Origin: PWXP01 sp034005525
GTDB taxonomy: Bacteria > Planctomycetota > Planctomycetia > Pirellulales > Thermoguttaceae
Length of the DNA stretch: 40,212 bases
Reading direction: 5' to 3'
Assembly (NCBI GenBank): GCA_034005525.1
Contig: JAVEUP010000058.1
Coordinates: 1-40,212 of the forward strand
The notes beneath the pieces were generated by a model that worked only from the letters and a program-made list of their open reading frames with translations, was not told the origin of the DNA and searched no databases. Of the stretch, positions 14,804-22,582 are shown in pieces. Numbering within the stretch: the stretch's first letter is position 1; each line of letters opens with the position of its first letter. The position numbers were made by a program, and so were the translations under genes.

Positions 14804-16069
14804 TCAGGCTATTGGAATCGCGGGCGCCGACTTGGTGATCTGTTCGACGACCTTGGCAAACGCCTGGGCGGCCGGGCTTTCGGCGAAGCGGTGAACGTAG
14901 GGAACGCCGTCGTCGCCGCAGGCGACGATCTGCGGGTCGATGGGGATGCGACCCAGCAGTGGAACACCCATTTCTTGGGCAAGCGACTCGCCACCGCCCG
15001 TCTTGAACAGGTCGATGTGGCCGCCGCAGTGTGGGCATGCCAGCCCGCTCATGTTCTCGATAATGCCGACGACCGGCAGCGAAACCTTCTCGCAAAACGA
15101 AACCGAGCGGCGCACGTCGGCAATGGCCAGGTCCTGCGGTGTTGTCACCAGGACGGCGCCGGCCGGCTGGCCGAACATTTGTGCGACGGAAAGTGGTTCG
15201 TCGCCGGTTCCCGGCGGGGCGTCGACGACCAGGTAGTCCAGCATGCCCCAGGCAACGTCCTTGAGGAACTGGCGGATGACCCCGTATTTCATCGGCCCGC
15301 GCCAAATGACCGCGTCACGGTTGCTGGGTAGGAAGAAGGCGATGGACATCACTTTCAAGTTCTCGCCGACCTCGAGTGGAACAATCTCGCCCTCGTGGGT
15401 CACGGTGCGGCCTTCATCCAGGCCCATCAGCTTGGGGATGCTGGGCCCGTGGATATCGACGTCGAGCAGGCCCACGTGCTTTCCCGCCAAGGCCAGCGAA
15501 ACGGCCAGGTTGGCCGCTACGGTGCTCTTGCCCACGCCCCCCTTGCCCGACATGATCAGCAGTTTCCGACCAATGCGGCACATGCGCCGGGTGAGTGCCT
15601 GGCGATCGAGGAAATCTTGTTCCGACTCATTGGCTTGGCGTTGCTTGGATGCGCACTCGGCGTTGGCGCACTCGCCGCACTGCTGCCCGGTTGGTTTCCG
15701 CTCCTGGCAGTTGCGGATGGCTGCCTTCAGCGTGTTGACGGCCAGCAGGGCGCAGTGCTCCCAATCCTTGGGAAGTCCCTGCAATGCTTGCAGCACGTCC
15801 TTCTGCTCGATCTGGAGCGCATCCTTGGCGAGTTCGCCGGTGGCCAGTTCCGTCGCCATGCTTCCCGCGGCCCGCGACGGCCCGCAACCGTCGGTAATGA
15901 ATGAGGCACGGGCGATTCGGCAATCCTCGATTTGAATCCAGAACTCCATCGTGTCGCCGCACGGTCCGGTAATGCGGGCGTGCCCGTCCCACGATTCGAG
16001 CGGGCCGTAATTGCGCGGCTTGTCGAATCGTTCCATTGCTTCCAGGGAAACGGCTTGTTCGGTGCTCAT
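14804..16069 (-). CDS. IscU-like scaffold fused to Mrp/NBP35 ATPase
   Basis: 421 residues from the ATG at 16069; an in-frame ATG six codons earlier is possible. Residues 1-125 resemble IscU/NifU: Cys37 in GPCGD, Cys62 in DGCGPSRAAGS and Cys106 in HCALLAVNTLKAAI match the three cluster-ligating cysteines. A Cys-rich linker (CGECANAEC) follows. From about residue 170 comes the Mrp/NBP35 ATPase with SGKGGVGKST, DVDIHGPSIPKLMG, DAPPGTGDE and the CPHC metal site. Mrp proteins hold and transfer [4Fe-4S] clusters. Joining the scaffold to the carrier would couple assembly and delivery. It probably matures the many clusters of the upstream Hdr-like complex, an inference from neighbourhood only. Confidence 0.92.
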   Translation of the reverse strand: MSTEQAVSLEAMERFDKPRNYGPLESWDGHARITGPCGDTMEFWIQIEDCRIARASFITDGCGPSRAAGSMATELATGELAKDALQIEQKDVLQALQGLPKDWEHCALLAVNTLKAAIRNCQERKPTGQQCGECANAECASKQRQANESEQDFLDRQALTRRMCRIGRKLLIMSGKGGVGKSTVAANLAVSLALAGKHVGLLDVDIHGPSIPKLMGLDEGRTVTHEGEIVPLEVGENLKVMSIAFFLPSNRDAVIWRGPMKYGVIRQFLKDVAWGMLDYLVVDAPPGTGDEPLSVAQMFGQPAGAVLVTTPQDLAIADVRRSVSFCEKVSLPVVGIIENMSGLACPHCGGHIDLFKTGGGESLAQEMGVPLLGRIPIDPQIVACGDDGVPYVHRFAESPAAQAFAKVVEQITKSAPAIPIA

Positions 16070-16117
16070 CGATACAATCCTATGCACGGGAAGGGGACAG
16101 GCCCCTGGCTACCATCC

Positions 16118-17170
16118 CTATCGTTCTGGCGCCAACTCGACCAACCCCCCGACTGCCGCCGGTGCACTCTGATCAAGTCGCGTTCTAGTTTCACCCCAAA
16201 GGGCGCGCACCGCCCGGGCCGCGGCGCCGTCGGATGCCTCCACAACGCTCTTGCGGGCGATCTGCGCTTCGGTAACCGCTCGATCATACGGGATTCGGCC
16301 GACGACGGCAATTCCCCGCTCTCGCGCTAGTGCTTCAAGGTTCTCGGTTGCCGAGTCGTTCAGATCAGACTTGTTGACCGCCATGATTCCGGGCACGCCC
16401 AACTGCCGGGCCAACTGGGCCACGCGAAGGAAGTCGTGCTCGCCCGAGGCGGTCGGCTCCACAACGAACAGGGCCAGGCTGGCCCCGGTCAGCGAGGCAA
16501 TCACCGGGCAGCCGATCCCCGGCGAACCGTCGCAAAGGATCACCTCTCGCTTCTGCCGGGCCGCGACTTGCTGCGCTGCGCGGCGCAACTGGGTGACCAG
16601 CTTGCCGGAGTTCTCCGCGGCAATACCCAACCGAGCGTGGACCATCGGCCCGCATCGTGTCTCGGAAATGAACCATTGCCCGCACACGGCCGGCTCGAAC
16701 TCGATGGCGTTCTCGGCACAGAAGTCGAAGCACACGCCGCACCCTTCGCAGGCGATCGTGTCAACGCGGAACGTTTTTGTCACGCGGCCGGTTGCCGTCC
16801 ACCGGGGACTGTCCCAATTTTCGCGGTCCGACTGGCGGCTTGTTGGGCTACTGCCATGCCTTGCCGCGAAAATGGGACTGTCCCCTTTGCGTAGACGGCC
16901 ATTGCCGGGGCCGTCGAAGTAAATGGCGTCGAATCGGCATAGTTCCTCGCACTTGCCGCAAGCCGTGCAGTGCCCCGGTTTAATCCGCGCCTTGCTGCCG
17001 GCGGTGAAATCCTCGCGTTGGACGGTGCGCGGTTGCAGTACCAGGTGCAAATCGGCGGCGTCGACGTCGCAATCGACAATGACCGCGTTGTTGGCCAGGG
17101 CGGCGAACGACGCAACGACCGAGGTCTTGCCCGTGCCTCCCTTGCCGCTGATGACTACCAACTCTTTCAT
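16118..17170 (-). CDS. MinD-type ATPase with inserted ferredoxin, interrupted in frame by a repeat
   Basis: 350 residues from the ATG at 17170 behind CAGGACGG. The P-loop is VVISGKGGTGKTSVV and the switch DGSPGIGCPVIAS. Two [4Fe-4S] motifs, CTACGKCEELC (residues 68-78) and CEGCGVCFDFC (141-151), make it the MinD superfamily type with an inserted ferredoxin. Between them, residues about 88-132 (after AIYFDG, before FRVDTIA) are foreign: low-complexity sequence encoded by a palindromic repeat that also occurs just upstream of the gene. The reading frame stays open. Relatives have only a few residues there. Whether the protein still folds is unknown. It sits beside a second such ATPase, and such pairs are common in anaerobes. 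Confidence 0.9.
   Translation of the reverse strand: MKELVVISGKGGTGKTSVVASFAALANNAVIVDCDVDAADLHLVLQPRTVQREDFTAGSKARIKPGHCTACGKCEELCRFDAIYFDGPGNGRLRKGDSPIFAARHGSSPTSRQSDRENWDSPRWTATGRVTKTFRVDTIACEGCGVCFDFCAENAIEFEPAVCGQWFISETRCGPMVHARLGIAAENSGKLVTQLRRAAQQVAARQKREVILCDGSPGIGCPVIASLTGASLALFVVEPTASGEHDFLRVAQLARQLGVPGIMAVNKSDLNDSATENLEALARERGIAVVGRIPYDRAVTEAQIARKSVVEASDGAAARAVRALWGETRTRLDQSAPAAVGGLVELAPER
16775..16909. repeat. R1 palindromic repeat inside the MinD-type gene
   Basis: Arms GGGGACTGTCCC (16804-16815) plus ATTTTCGCGG, and the inverse CCGCGAAAAT plus GGGACTGTCCCC (16874-16885), match the copy at 17195-17339. The outer end GTTGCCGTCCAC resembles GTTGCCGTTCAC of other copies. About 135 bp, a multiple of three, were added to the gene without a stop codon. 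Confidence 0.85.
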
Positions 17171-17194
17171 GAAACCGTCCTGTTGAAGTTCCTC

Positions 17195-17339
17195 GTAACC
17201 GTTCACAGGGGGACTGTCCCGATTTTCGCGGCACAAAGGGCCTTTTCACCTGATGATCCACCGTTTCCGCCGCGAAAATGGGACTGTCCCCTTCGCGTGG
17301 AGCGGAGAAAACTGCCCGCGCCGCCCCGTGAACGGTTAC
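17195..17339. repeat. R1 palindromic repeat, complete copy
   Basis: This 145-bp element has outer inverted ends GTAACCGTTCAC (17195-17206) and GTGAACGGTTAC (17328-17339), with inner arms GGGGACTGTCCC and GGGACTGTCCCC. It fills most of the gap between the two MinD-type genes. Just beyond it (about 17375-17425) is another small inverted motif around CAGGCGTCCTGCC and ACAGGCTGGAAGCCT. Confidence 0.9.
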
Positions 17340-17427
17340 CGTTCCTCAAACTCGCAACGTCCCGGCCAGCCTCGATCACCCCCGGGGCAGGCGTCCTGCC
17401 TCTCAGCAGGAAAGACAGGCTGGAAGC

Positions 17428-18267
17428 CTATCCCGCGTCAAGTGCGGCTGCAAGCTGCATGATATGTTCACGGAAGCCCGGCACAGAGTCCGCAGGCAAC
17501 TGGCCGCGCGAGTACGCCTCGGCGACGGCGCGGTCGTCGGGAATCTCGGCCAGAATGGCAATGCGTTGCCGCCGGCAGTACTCCCAAACTTCTCTTTCAC
17601 CCGTATCCGCCCGGTTGATCACCACGGCGAACTCCAACTTCAATGCGCGAGCCATCTCCACGGCCAGTTTCAGGTCGTGCAAGCCAAAGGGCGTGGGCTC
17701 GGTTACCAACAGCAGCAGGTCGCAGCCGCGCACGCTCTCGACCACCGGGCACGAAGTTCCCGGCGGGCAGTCGAGAATGGTCAGGTCCACCTCGGGTGCG
17801 GCATCTTTCACGGCGCGAATGGCCGGCGGGCTCATCGGCTCGCCCACGTCCAGCAACCCATCGGCGAACTGTGCCAGCCCGCTTGTGCCGGTCCGCAACC
17901 GGCCGATGGGCTTCGGAACCTCGCGAATGGCATCGGCTGGGCAAACCAGCACGCAACCGCCGCAGGCATGACACAACTCCGTGAATACCAGCGTTTGCTC
18001 GCCAACACATGCAATTGCCCCGTAGCGGCAGGCCTGGCTGCACAGCCCGCAGTGCGTGCAACGCGCTGCATCCACGACCGGAACCAATCGATGGATTGGT
18101 TCCTCGTGCAGGATTTCAGGCTTCAGGAACAGGTGCCCGTTGGGCTCCTCAACGTCGCAATCGAGGTAGGCCACGGCGCGGCCGTTCGATGCGGCCGCGC
18201 GGGCCAGGTTCGTCGCAACCGTTGTCTTTCCCGTGCCTCCTTTGCCGCTGGCAATCGCAAGTTTCAC
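17428..18267 (-). CDS. MinD-type ATPase with inserted ferredoxin
   Basis: 279 residues with the deviant Walker A ASGKGGTGKTT, DCDVEEPNGHLFL, and ILDCPPGTSCPV. Two [4Fe-4S] motifs, CTHCGLCSQAC and CHACGGCVLVCP, are inserted after the first third. Unlike its neighbour, this copy has the normal short spacing between the two clusters and so serves as an internal control for the insertion there. Its ATG overlaps the stop of the DUF5320-like gene by 4 bp. The family is linked to iron-sulfur or metal-cofactor handling in anaerobes. The precise client is unknown. Confidence 0.93.
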   Translation of the reverse strand: MKLAIASGKGGTGKTTVATNLARAAASNGRAVAYLDCDVEEPNGHLFLKPEILHEEPIHRLVPVVDAARCTHCGLCSQACRYGAIACVGEQTLVFTELCHACGGCVLVCPADAIREVPKPIGRLRTGTSGLAQFADGLLDVGEPMSPPAIRAVKDAAPEVDLTILDCPPGTSCPVVESVRGCDLLLLVTEPTPFGLHDLKLAVEMARALKLEFAVVINRADTGEREVWEYCRRQRIAILAEIPDDRAVAEAYSRGQLPADSVPGFREHIMQLAAALDAG

Positions 18268-18662
18268 GGAGCCGCTCCGGCTTCCAGCTCGCTGATGCGC
18301 CGCTGCACGCTTGCGAGCACATCGGATGCCTGCTGGGCCTGTTGCTTAAGAACCTCGAGTTCCTGCTGCGGGGTCATGGTTGGAAAGCCCGTAACAGGAG
18401 CTGCGGCGCTGGATGCCGCGGCGCGAGCCGCCGCGCCAACGGCAGCCGCGCCAACGGTGCCCATACCTGCTCGCGCCCAGCCGGGCAGCCCGGTGGCGTA
18501 AAACATATTCCGCCAGCCTCGGCCGCCTCCCCGGCCACGGCCGAAGAAGCCGCCCAGCGCGCGGTTGACAAAACCCGGGGCGCCGGATCCGGCGCAGTAG
18601 CCGGCCCCACGGCCGGTCATCGGGCCCATTCCCATTGGTCCAGTTCGATCTCCACCTGGCAT
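18264..18662 (-). CDS. Gly-rich DUF5320-like protein
   Basis: 132 residues with AAAGGAG before the ATG. It starts MPGGDRTGPMGMGPMTGRGAGYC, the Gly/Met-rich signature of small proteins encoded next to Mrp/NifX genes. An Ala-rich middle follows, and the last 35 residues form a short coiled coil (QQELEVLKQQAQQASDVLAS). The GYC segment offers one Cys. Its function is not known; co-occurrence suggests an accessory to cofactor transfer. The first residues are echoed in the zinc-ribbon protein at 19882-20076 (MPRGDGTGP). Confidence 0.85.
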   Translation of the reverse strand: MPGGDRTGPMGMGPMTGRGAGYCAGSGAPGFVNRALGGFFGRGRGGGRGWRNMFYATGLPGWARAGMGTVGAAAVGAAARAAASSAAAPVTGFPTMTPQQELEVLKQQAQQASDVLASVQRRISELEAGAAP

Positions 18663-18708
18663 AATTGGTTCTCCTTTGAGAAATAAGGATGTCAAGATTC
18701 GGTTGTAC

Positions 18709-18843
18709 TTGGGTGGCACGCCCCTGAACCCAAGCGAAGGGCGTGGTTGGATCCGCATTGCGGCGTTGGAAGGTGAATCTGGATCATACTCAACCGCAAT
18801 ACTTGCCACGCCCTTCGCCTGGGCTCAGGAACGTGCCGCCCAA
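18709..18843. repeat. R4 long inverted repeat
   Basis: Ends TTGGGTGGCACG (18709-18720) and CGTGCCGCCCAA (18832-18843), with internal arms GAAGGGCGTGG and CCACGCCCTTCG, make a 135-bp hairpin-forming element. It resembles a small non-autonomous transposable element. No second copy is in the window. Confidence 0.8.
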
Positions 18844-18929
18844 CCCGTTTGAACAACTCTCACTATTGAATAACTCTGACCCTAGCAAGGAATGTCACCT
18901 TGCCGGAACTCCTTTCGGCACACTTCGTG

Positions 18930-19016
18930 GCCGCAGGGGGACTGGCCCGCATTCTCGGCTTTTGACCTGGTCGCAAGCCATCGTGACCTGATTGAGAAAC
19001 GGACCAGTCCCCGCAC
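18930..19016. repeat. R1-like palindromic repeat, diverged copy
   Basis: GGGGGACTGGCCC at 18936-18948 and CGGACCAGTCCCC at 19000-19012 are inverted arms around an AT-richer centre. The arms differ from the typical R1 by single bases. Confidence 0.65.
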
Positions 19017-19080
19017 GGCCGGAACCGGATACGATCGCCAGTAGCCGCCGGGACGGGATGGTTCCTTTCGTGCGAAACGC

Positions 19081-19443
19081 TCAAATCCAATGCCCCTGGA
19101 CATTTGCTTTATCGGCCGCTTGCAGCCTGTCGGATTTCCATTGCTCCAGCGCGTCACCCGCCGTGCCCGTAGCGCCGGTATAGACGGCCACATTCCCGGC
19201 CTGCAGGGTGGTGAACGCTTTCGGGCCGACATTGCCGGTAATCACGGCTTCCGCACCGAGCCGAACAACGGTTTGCGCCGCTTGAATTCCGGCGCCTTGG
19301 GCCGCGTTGAGGTTCTGCGCGTTGTCGTGTGCGGTGAAACTGCCGGTCTCACTGTCGACCAGCAGAAAATACTGAGCCCGCCCAAATCGTGGATCGGTGG
19401 GACTCTTCAGGTTGGGGCCTTCAGCGGTAATTACGATCTTCAT
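19081..19443 (-). CDS. NifX/NafY-like FeMo-cofactor-binding domain protein (copy 2)
   Basis: 120 residues with GGAGGAAA before the ATG. The domain shows KIVITAEGPNLKSPTDPRFGRAQYFLLVD, AAQGAGIQAAQTVVRLGAEAVITGNVGPKAF and VAVYTGATG. It lacks the His-Cys pair of copy 3. The DPRFGRAQ segment is the cofactor-proximal loop of the family. It lies 24 bp from copy 1 and should be cotranscribed. Confidence 0.9.
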   Translation of the reverse strand: MKIVITAEGPNLKSPTDPRFGRAQYFLLVDSETGSFTAHDNAQNLNAAQGAGIQAAQTVVRLGAEAVITGNVGPKAFTTLQAGNVAVYTGATGTAGDALEQWKSDRLQAADKANVQGHWI

Positions 19444-19466
19444 AGGGTTTCCTCCGTGTGATCAGG

Positions 19467-19856
19467 TTATGGGCCACCGCCACGGCAGCGGCGGCGCGCT
19501 TGGCCCCGCTGCCTCTTTCGACAGCAGCCAGGCATGGCGAATTGGCCATCCTCCAGCGTCCCGTTCCGGTATGCTTGCACGACCTCGTCGACCGGGCCGC
19601 ATACGAGCGAGATGACCCGAACCCCGGCTGAAGCCAGTAGGGCTTCGAGGGGCCAGGAGATCGCACCGCACACCAGCACGTCGACTCCCAATTCCGCCAG
19701 TCGCCTTGCCCGCTCATGCACCGAGGTGTTCCCGAGGCTCTCTGTATGTCGGCCGCTCTCTTCTGCGTTGTGGTCCAGTTCCACCACCACCACCTGCGCC
19801 GCGACGTCGAACACCGGGGAGACGCGGCTCTGCCATTCTGGGACAGCGACTTTCAT
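19467..19856 (-). CDS. NifX/NafY-like protein with basic Cys tail (copy 1)
   Basis: 129 residues. The core KVAVPEWQSRVSPVFDVAAQVVVVELD, RARRLAELGVDVLVCGAISWPLEALL and VISLVCGPVDEVVQAY fits the cofactor-binding domain. The tail after residue 100 is different: GTLEDGQFAMPGCCRKRQRGQARRRC, rich in Arg and with three Cys. That end may bind metal or nucleic acid, or be a protein-docking tail. It lies 25 bp downstream of the zinc-ribbon gene. Confidence 0.87.
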   Translation of the reverse strand: MKVAVPEWQSRVSPVFDVAAQVVVVELDHNAEESGRHTESLGNTSVHERARRLAELGVDVLVCGAISWPLEALLASAGVRVISLVCGPVDEVVQAYRNGTLEDGQFAMPGCCRKRQRGQARRRCRGGGP

Positions 19857-19881
19857 ACCATCTCTTTTGTGAAAAGAGGTC

Positions 19882-20076
19882 TCAACCTCGGGTCATGGGC
19901 GTACCGCATTTTGGGCACGACTTCTGATTGCAGGGATGACCGGGGACATGCGGTTCTTTGTGCCCGCACTGAGGGCATACACACGCCCCGCCCGGATCGG
20001 CGGCAAACGGCCCACCCATCCGGCCTCGACCTTGTCCTCCACCTCGCGGTGGCCCTGTTCCGTCGCCTCGTGGCAT
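19882..20076 (-). CDS. small zinc-ribbon protein with MPxGDxTGP start
   Basis: 64 residues, the ATG at 20076 following an excellent AGGAGGAGAG. It begins with MPRGDGTGPPRGGGQGRGR, like the DUF5320 group, then carries CVCPQCG and CPKCG, a likely four-Cys zinc or iron ribbon. It is the first gene of the long minus-strand run. Function unknown. The shared N-terminal motif suggests both small proteins dock to the same partner. Confidence 0.8.
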   Translation of the reverse strand: MPRGDGTGPPRGGGQGRGRMGGPFAADPGGACVCPQCGHKEPHVPGHPCNQKSCPKCGTPMTRG

Positions 20077-20375
20077 GTCTCTCCTCCTGTTCTTCTCTCG
20101 CCGAGCATTCGGCCAAGCGGCTGAAGTCACCGACTTGCATGAACGCCGATCGCTATATGCAGATTCCGTGCCGTATGCATCTTTGAGACGTGAAGTGTAG
20201 GCAACCTCTTGCGGAGAAAGATGTTAGGGACGATCCTGGTGGCTCGCGTATCGTTCGTAATCGCGCAAGATGCCATTCTCCGGAAGCCAAGTGCAATGCA
20301 TCGTGCAATGTTGCGATGGTCCCTCCGAATGACGGCCTTCTAGCGAAGGACGGACGAGAGGAGATGGCGGAAGCG

Positions 20376-20480
20376 AGCCACTCTTCCGTTACCACGGTCA
20401 GACTGGCTTCTGCCCCGGGGATGGCACAGCGGCGTGTGCCTACTACATTGCCGCAGCCTGCACCTCAAAACGGAAGAGCC
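20376..20480. repeat. R2 palindromic repeat, copy 1
   Basis: About 105 bp, ending in CGGAAGAGCC with the inverse GAGCCACTCTTCCG at the other end. It shares the internal stretch GGCGTGTGCCTACTACATTG with the copies at 33704 and 34586. The left half is more diverged. Confidence 0.8.
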
Positions 20481-20492
20481 ATAATCCGTGTT

Positions 20493-20585
20493 GGGACAGT
20501 CCCCACGCGGAACCGTTCGCATGGAAATTCCCCCTTTGCAGGCAGCGGAGAACACAGCCCGCGTTGACAACCCGTGAACGGCAAC
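20493..20585. repeat. R1 palindromic repeat, partial copy
   Basis: It starts with GGGACAGTCCCC (20493-20504) and ends with GTGAACGGCAAC (20574-20585). The right part, including GCGGAGAA, resembles the right part of the 17195-17339 copy. Confidence 0.7.
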
Positions 20586-20721
20586 AACCCGCACCAGCAC
20601 TTATGGGTGGCATTATTATTCACGCTAGGGTTATTTTACAATCACCTGTAGGTGTGGGAAGTGGCTCTTGGTGGGCATTCCGGGAATGGGGATCGCTTCA
20701 TCTTTTCCACCGCAGGGCGGC

Positions 20722-20750
20722 TTGACAGTGCGTTTTCTGCCCGGTATGCT
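20722..20750 (+). promoter_or_regulatory. promoter of nusA-infB-rbfA
   Basis: TTGACA (20722-20727), 17-bp spacer, TATGCT (20745-20750). The leader to the nusA ATG would be about 130 nt. No rimP gene lies between. Confidence 0.7.
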
Positions 20751-20886
20751 TACCAGATTATCAGACTCACTAAGTTGTGACTGCGTAAGACGTTGAAGCG
20801 TTTTGCCCAGGCAGCGGGCAAAAGGGGCGACAACGCGGCGCTTTGGTCGTGCGCGATCGAAACTGTGGAAGAACGGAAAGCGAACG

Positions 20887-22377
20887 ATGGATCCCAACGA
20901 AGTCCTGCGGCTGGTCGATACGATCCACCGCGACAAGAATATCGACAAGGGTGTTGTCTTCGAAGGGATCGAGGCTGCGCTGGTCTCGGCTGCCAAGAAG
21001 CACTTTGGCGAAGAGGAAGAGATCGAGATCATCATCAACCGCGAGAACGGCTCGATCACCGGCACGCACAATGGAGTTCCGCTGGCCCCGGATCAGATGG
21101 CCGAACGCATTGGCGCCCAAATGGCCAAGCAAGTGATGATCCAGAAGATCCGTGAGGCCGAACGCGACACCCTCTTCGGGGAGTATGAAGAACAGATCGG
21201 ACAGTTGGTCACCGGGGTCATCCAGCGGTACGAGGGAGGCACTGGGTACGTCGCCTTGCCGAACACCGAAGCCATCCTGCCCCGGGGCGAGCAGATTCCC
21301 GGCGAAACCCACCACGTGAACGAGCGCGTCCGGGCGACCGTCTACGAGGTCAAGAAGCAGGGGAGCCGCGTGCGCGTCATTCTCAGCCGCACGAAGCCGC
21401 AACTGGTCCAGCGGCTGTTCGAACAGGAGATTCCGGAAATCGGGGAGGGAGTCATTGAAGTTCGGGCCATGGCGCGCGAGCCCGGATACCGGACCAAGGT
21501 GGCCGTATGGAGCAGTGACCAACGCATCGATTGCGTTGGCGCATGCGTGGGAGTACGCGGCAACCGCATTAAGAACATCGTCGATGAACTCGCAGGCGAA
21601 CGGATCGACATCGTCCGCTACAGCGACGACATGCAGGTGCTCATCCCCAACGCACTCCAGCCGGCTGAGGTGGAAGAGGTCATCCTGTGCCAAATGCTCG
21701 GCCGCGCCATCGTGCTGGTGCGGGAGGATCAACTGTCGCTGGCCATCGGACGCCGCGGCCAGAATGTCCGCCTGGCCAGCAAACTGTGCGGCTGGGACAT
21801 CGAAATCATGACCCGCGAAGAACTCGACGAGCAAATCGAGCAGGCCGTCGTCGGTTACGCCTCGCTGGAAGGCGTGTCGGATGAGTTGGCCGAACGCCTT
21901 GTCGGCGAGGGGTTCCTTTCGTACGACGACCTGTCGGTCATCGAGCCGGACGACCTGATGGAAATGGGCGGACTGACCGAAGAGCAGGTCGAACAGGTTG
22001 TCAAGCAGGCGGAAGTGAAAGCCGAGGAAGCGGACCGGCGGGCGAGCGAACAGCGCCGGCTGCAGCGGGAACAGGACCGCCTTGAAGCGGCGGAGGCCGA
22101 GAAGGAAGCGGCGGCTGAATCGGCCGAGGAACCTGCGCAGGAACTGCCGCAGGAAGAGGATTCCGCTGGCGATGAGCCGGACGTGGCGCCGGACAATGCG
22201 CCGCCCGAAACCACAGCGGTGGAAGGGGATGCCGAGTCGGCCGGCCAGCCAGATGATTCGGATGAAGAGGCGGCCTTGAACGCCGAACAATCCGGGACAG
22301 AGGCCCTGGAGGCGGACCCCGGCGGCCAAGACGAACCGGAGCGGTTCTCCTCGGACGCTTCGCCGGCCGACGGTTGA
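20887..22377 (+). CDS. nusA: transcription elongation/termination factor NusA
   Basis: 496 residues, ATG at 20887 after GGAAAG. An N-terminal RNA-polymerase-binding domain (MDPNEVLRLVDTIHRDKNID) is followed by an S1 domain (about 130-200, ERVRATVYEVKKQGSRVRV), then two KH domains, with VGVRGNRIKNIV and AIGRRGQNVRLASKL as the GxxG loops. One helix-hairpin-helix unit (GFLSYDDLSVIEPDDLMEMGG) comes next, and then a long charged, Glu/Ala-rich tail from about residue 375 that is probably disordered. NusA binds RNA polymerase and nascent RNA. It heads the conserved nusA-infB-rbfA order, but rimP, usually upstream, is absent here. Confidence 0.98.
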   Translation: MDPNEVLRLVDTIHRDKNIDKGVVFEGIEAALVSAAKKHFGEEEEIEIIINRENGSITGTHNGVPLAPDQMAERIGAQMAKQVMIQKIREAERDTLFGEYEEQIGQLVTGVIQRYEGGTGYVALPNTEAILPRGEQIPGETHHVNERVRATVYEVKKQGSRVRVILSRTKPQLVQRLFEQEIPEIGEGVIEVRAMAREPGYRTKVAVWSSDQRIDCVGACVGVRGNRIKNIVDELAGERIDIVRYSDDMQVLIPNALQPAEVEEVILCQMLGRAIVLVREDQLSLAIGRRGQNVRLASKLCGWDIEIMTREELDEQIEQAVVGYASLEGVSDELAERLVGEGFLSYDDLSVIEPDDLMEMGGLTEEQVEQVVKQAEVKAEEADRRASEQRRLQREQDRLEAAEAEKEAAAESAEEPAQELPQEEDSAGDEPDVAPDNAPPETTAVEGDAESAGQPDDSDEEAALNAEQSGTEALEADPGGQDEPERFSSDASPADG

Positions 22378-22582
22378 AGCCGGGGGGACGAGGGTCTGCA
22401 AGCGTCCGGTATTCCCCGGGGATAGCGAGACGCTGGCGGCAGGCTCCCGGCAATGCGCGGTTGCGCAGGGTTTGGGCACTTTGAACGTGCCGGTGCAACA
22501 GGAGGAAGTGTGTATGTGAGAGATTCATTAGGGTCGCGGACGAGTCGCTACTGGTGGCCGTCGCGAAGAAGGGAGAAACGAG

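Larger units (their letters stand above)
18663..19080. other. gap within the minus-strand run, filled by two palindromic elements
   Basis: No gene is seen. It contains the R4 element (18709-18843) and an R1-like copy (18930-19016). The run of genes probably continues across it, but a promoter inside cannot be excluded. Confidence 0.6.
20077..20886. other. intergenic region between divergent runs
   Basis: No convincing gene. It holds an R2 element (20376-20480), an R1 copy (20493-20585) and the nusA promoter (20722-20750). No strong promoter for the minus-strand run was recognised. Confidence 0.6.

Noticed and set aside
14439..19856. NifX-type genes as evidence for nitrogen fixation
   Set aside because: No nifHDK, nifB or nifEN is present. 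Stand-alone domains of this kind occur in many anaerobes that do not fix nitrogen.
20770..22479. 569-codon minus-strand frame opposite nusA
   Set aside because: It is the antisense of nusA, which shows all domain motifs. High GC alone keeps the opposite frame open.
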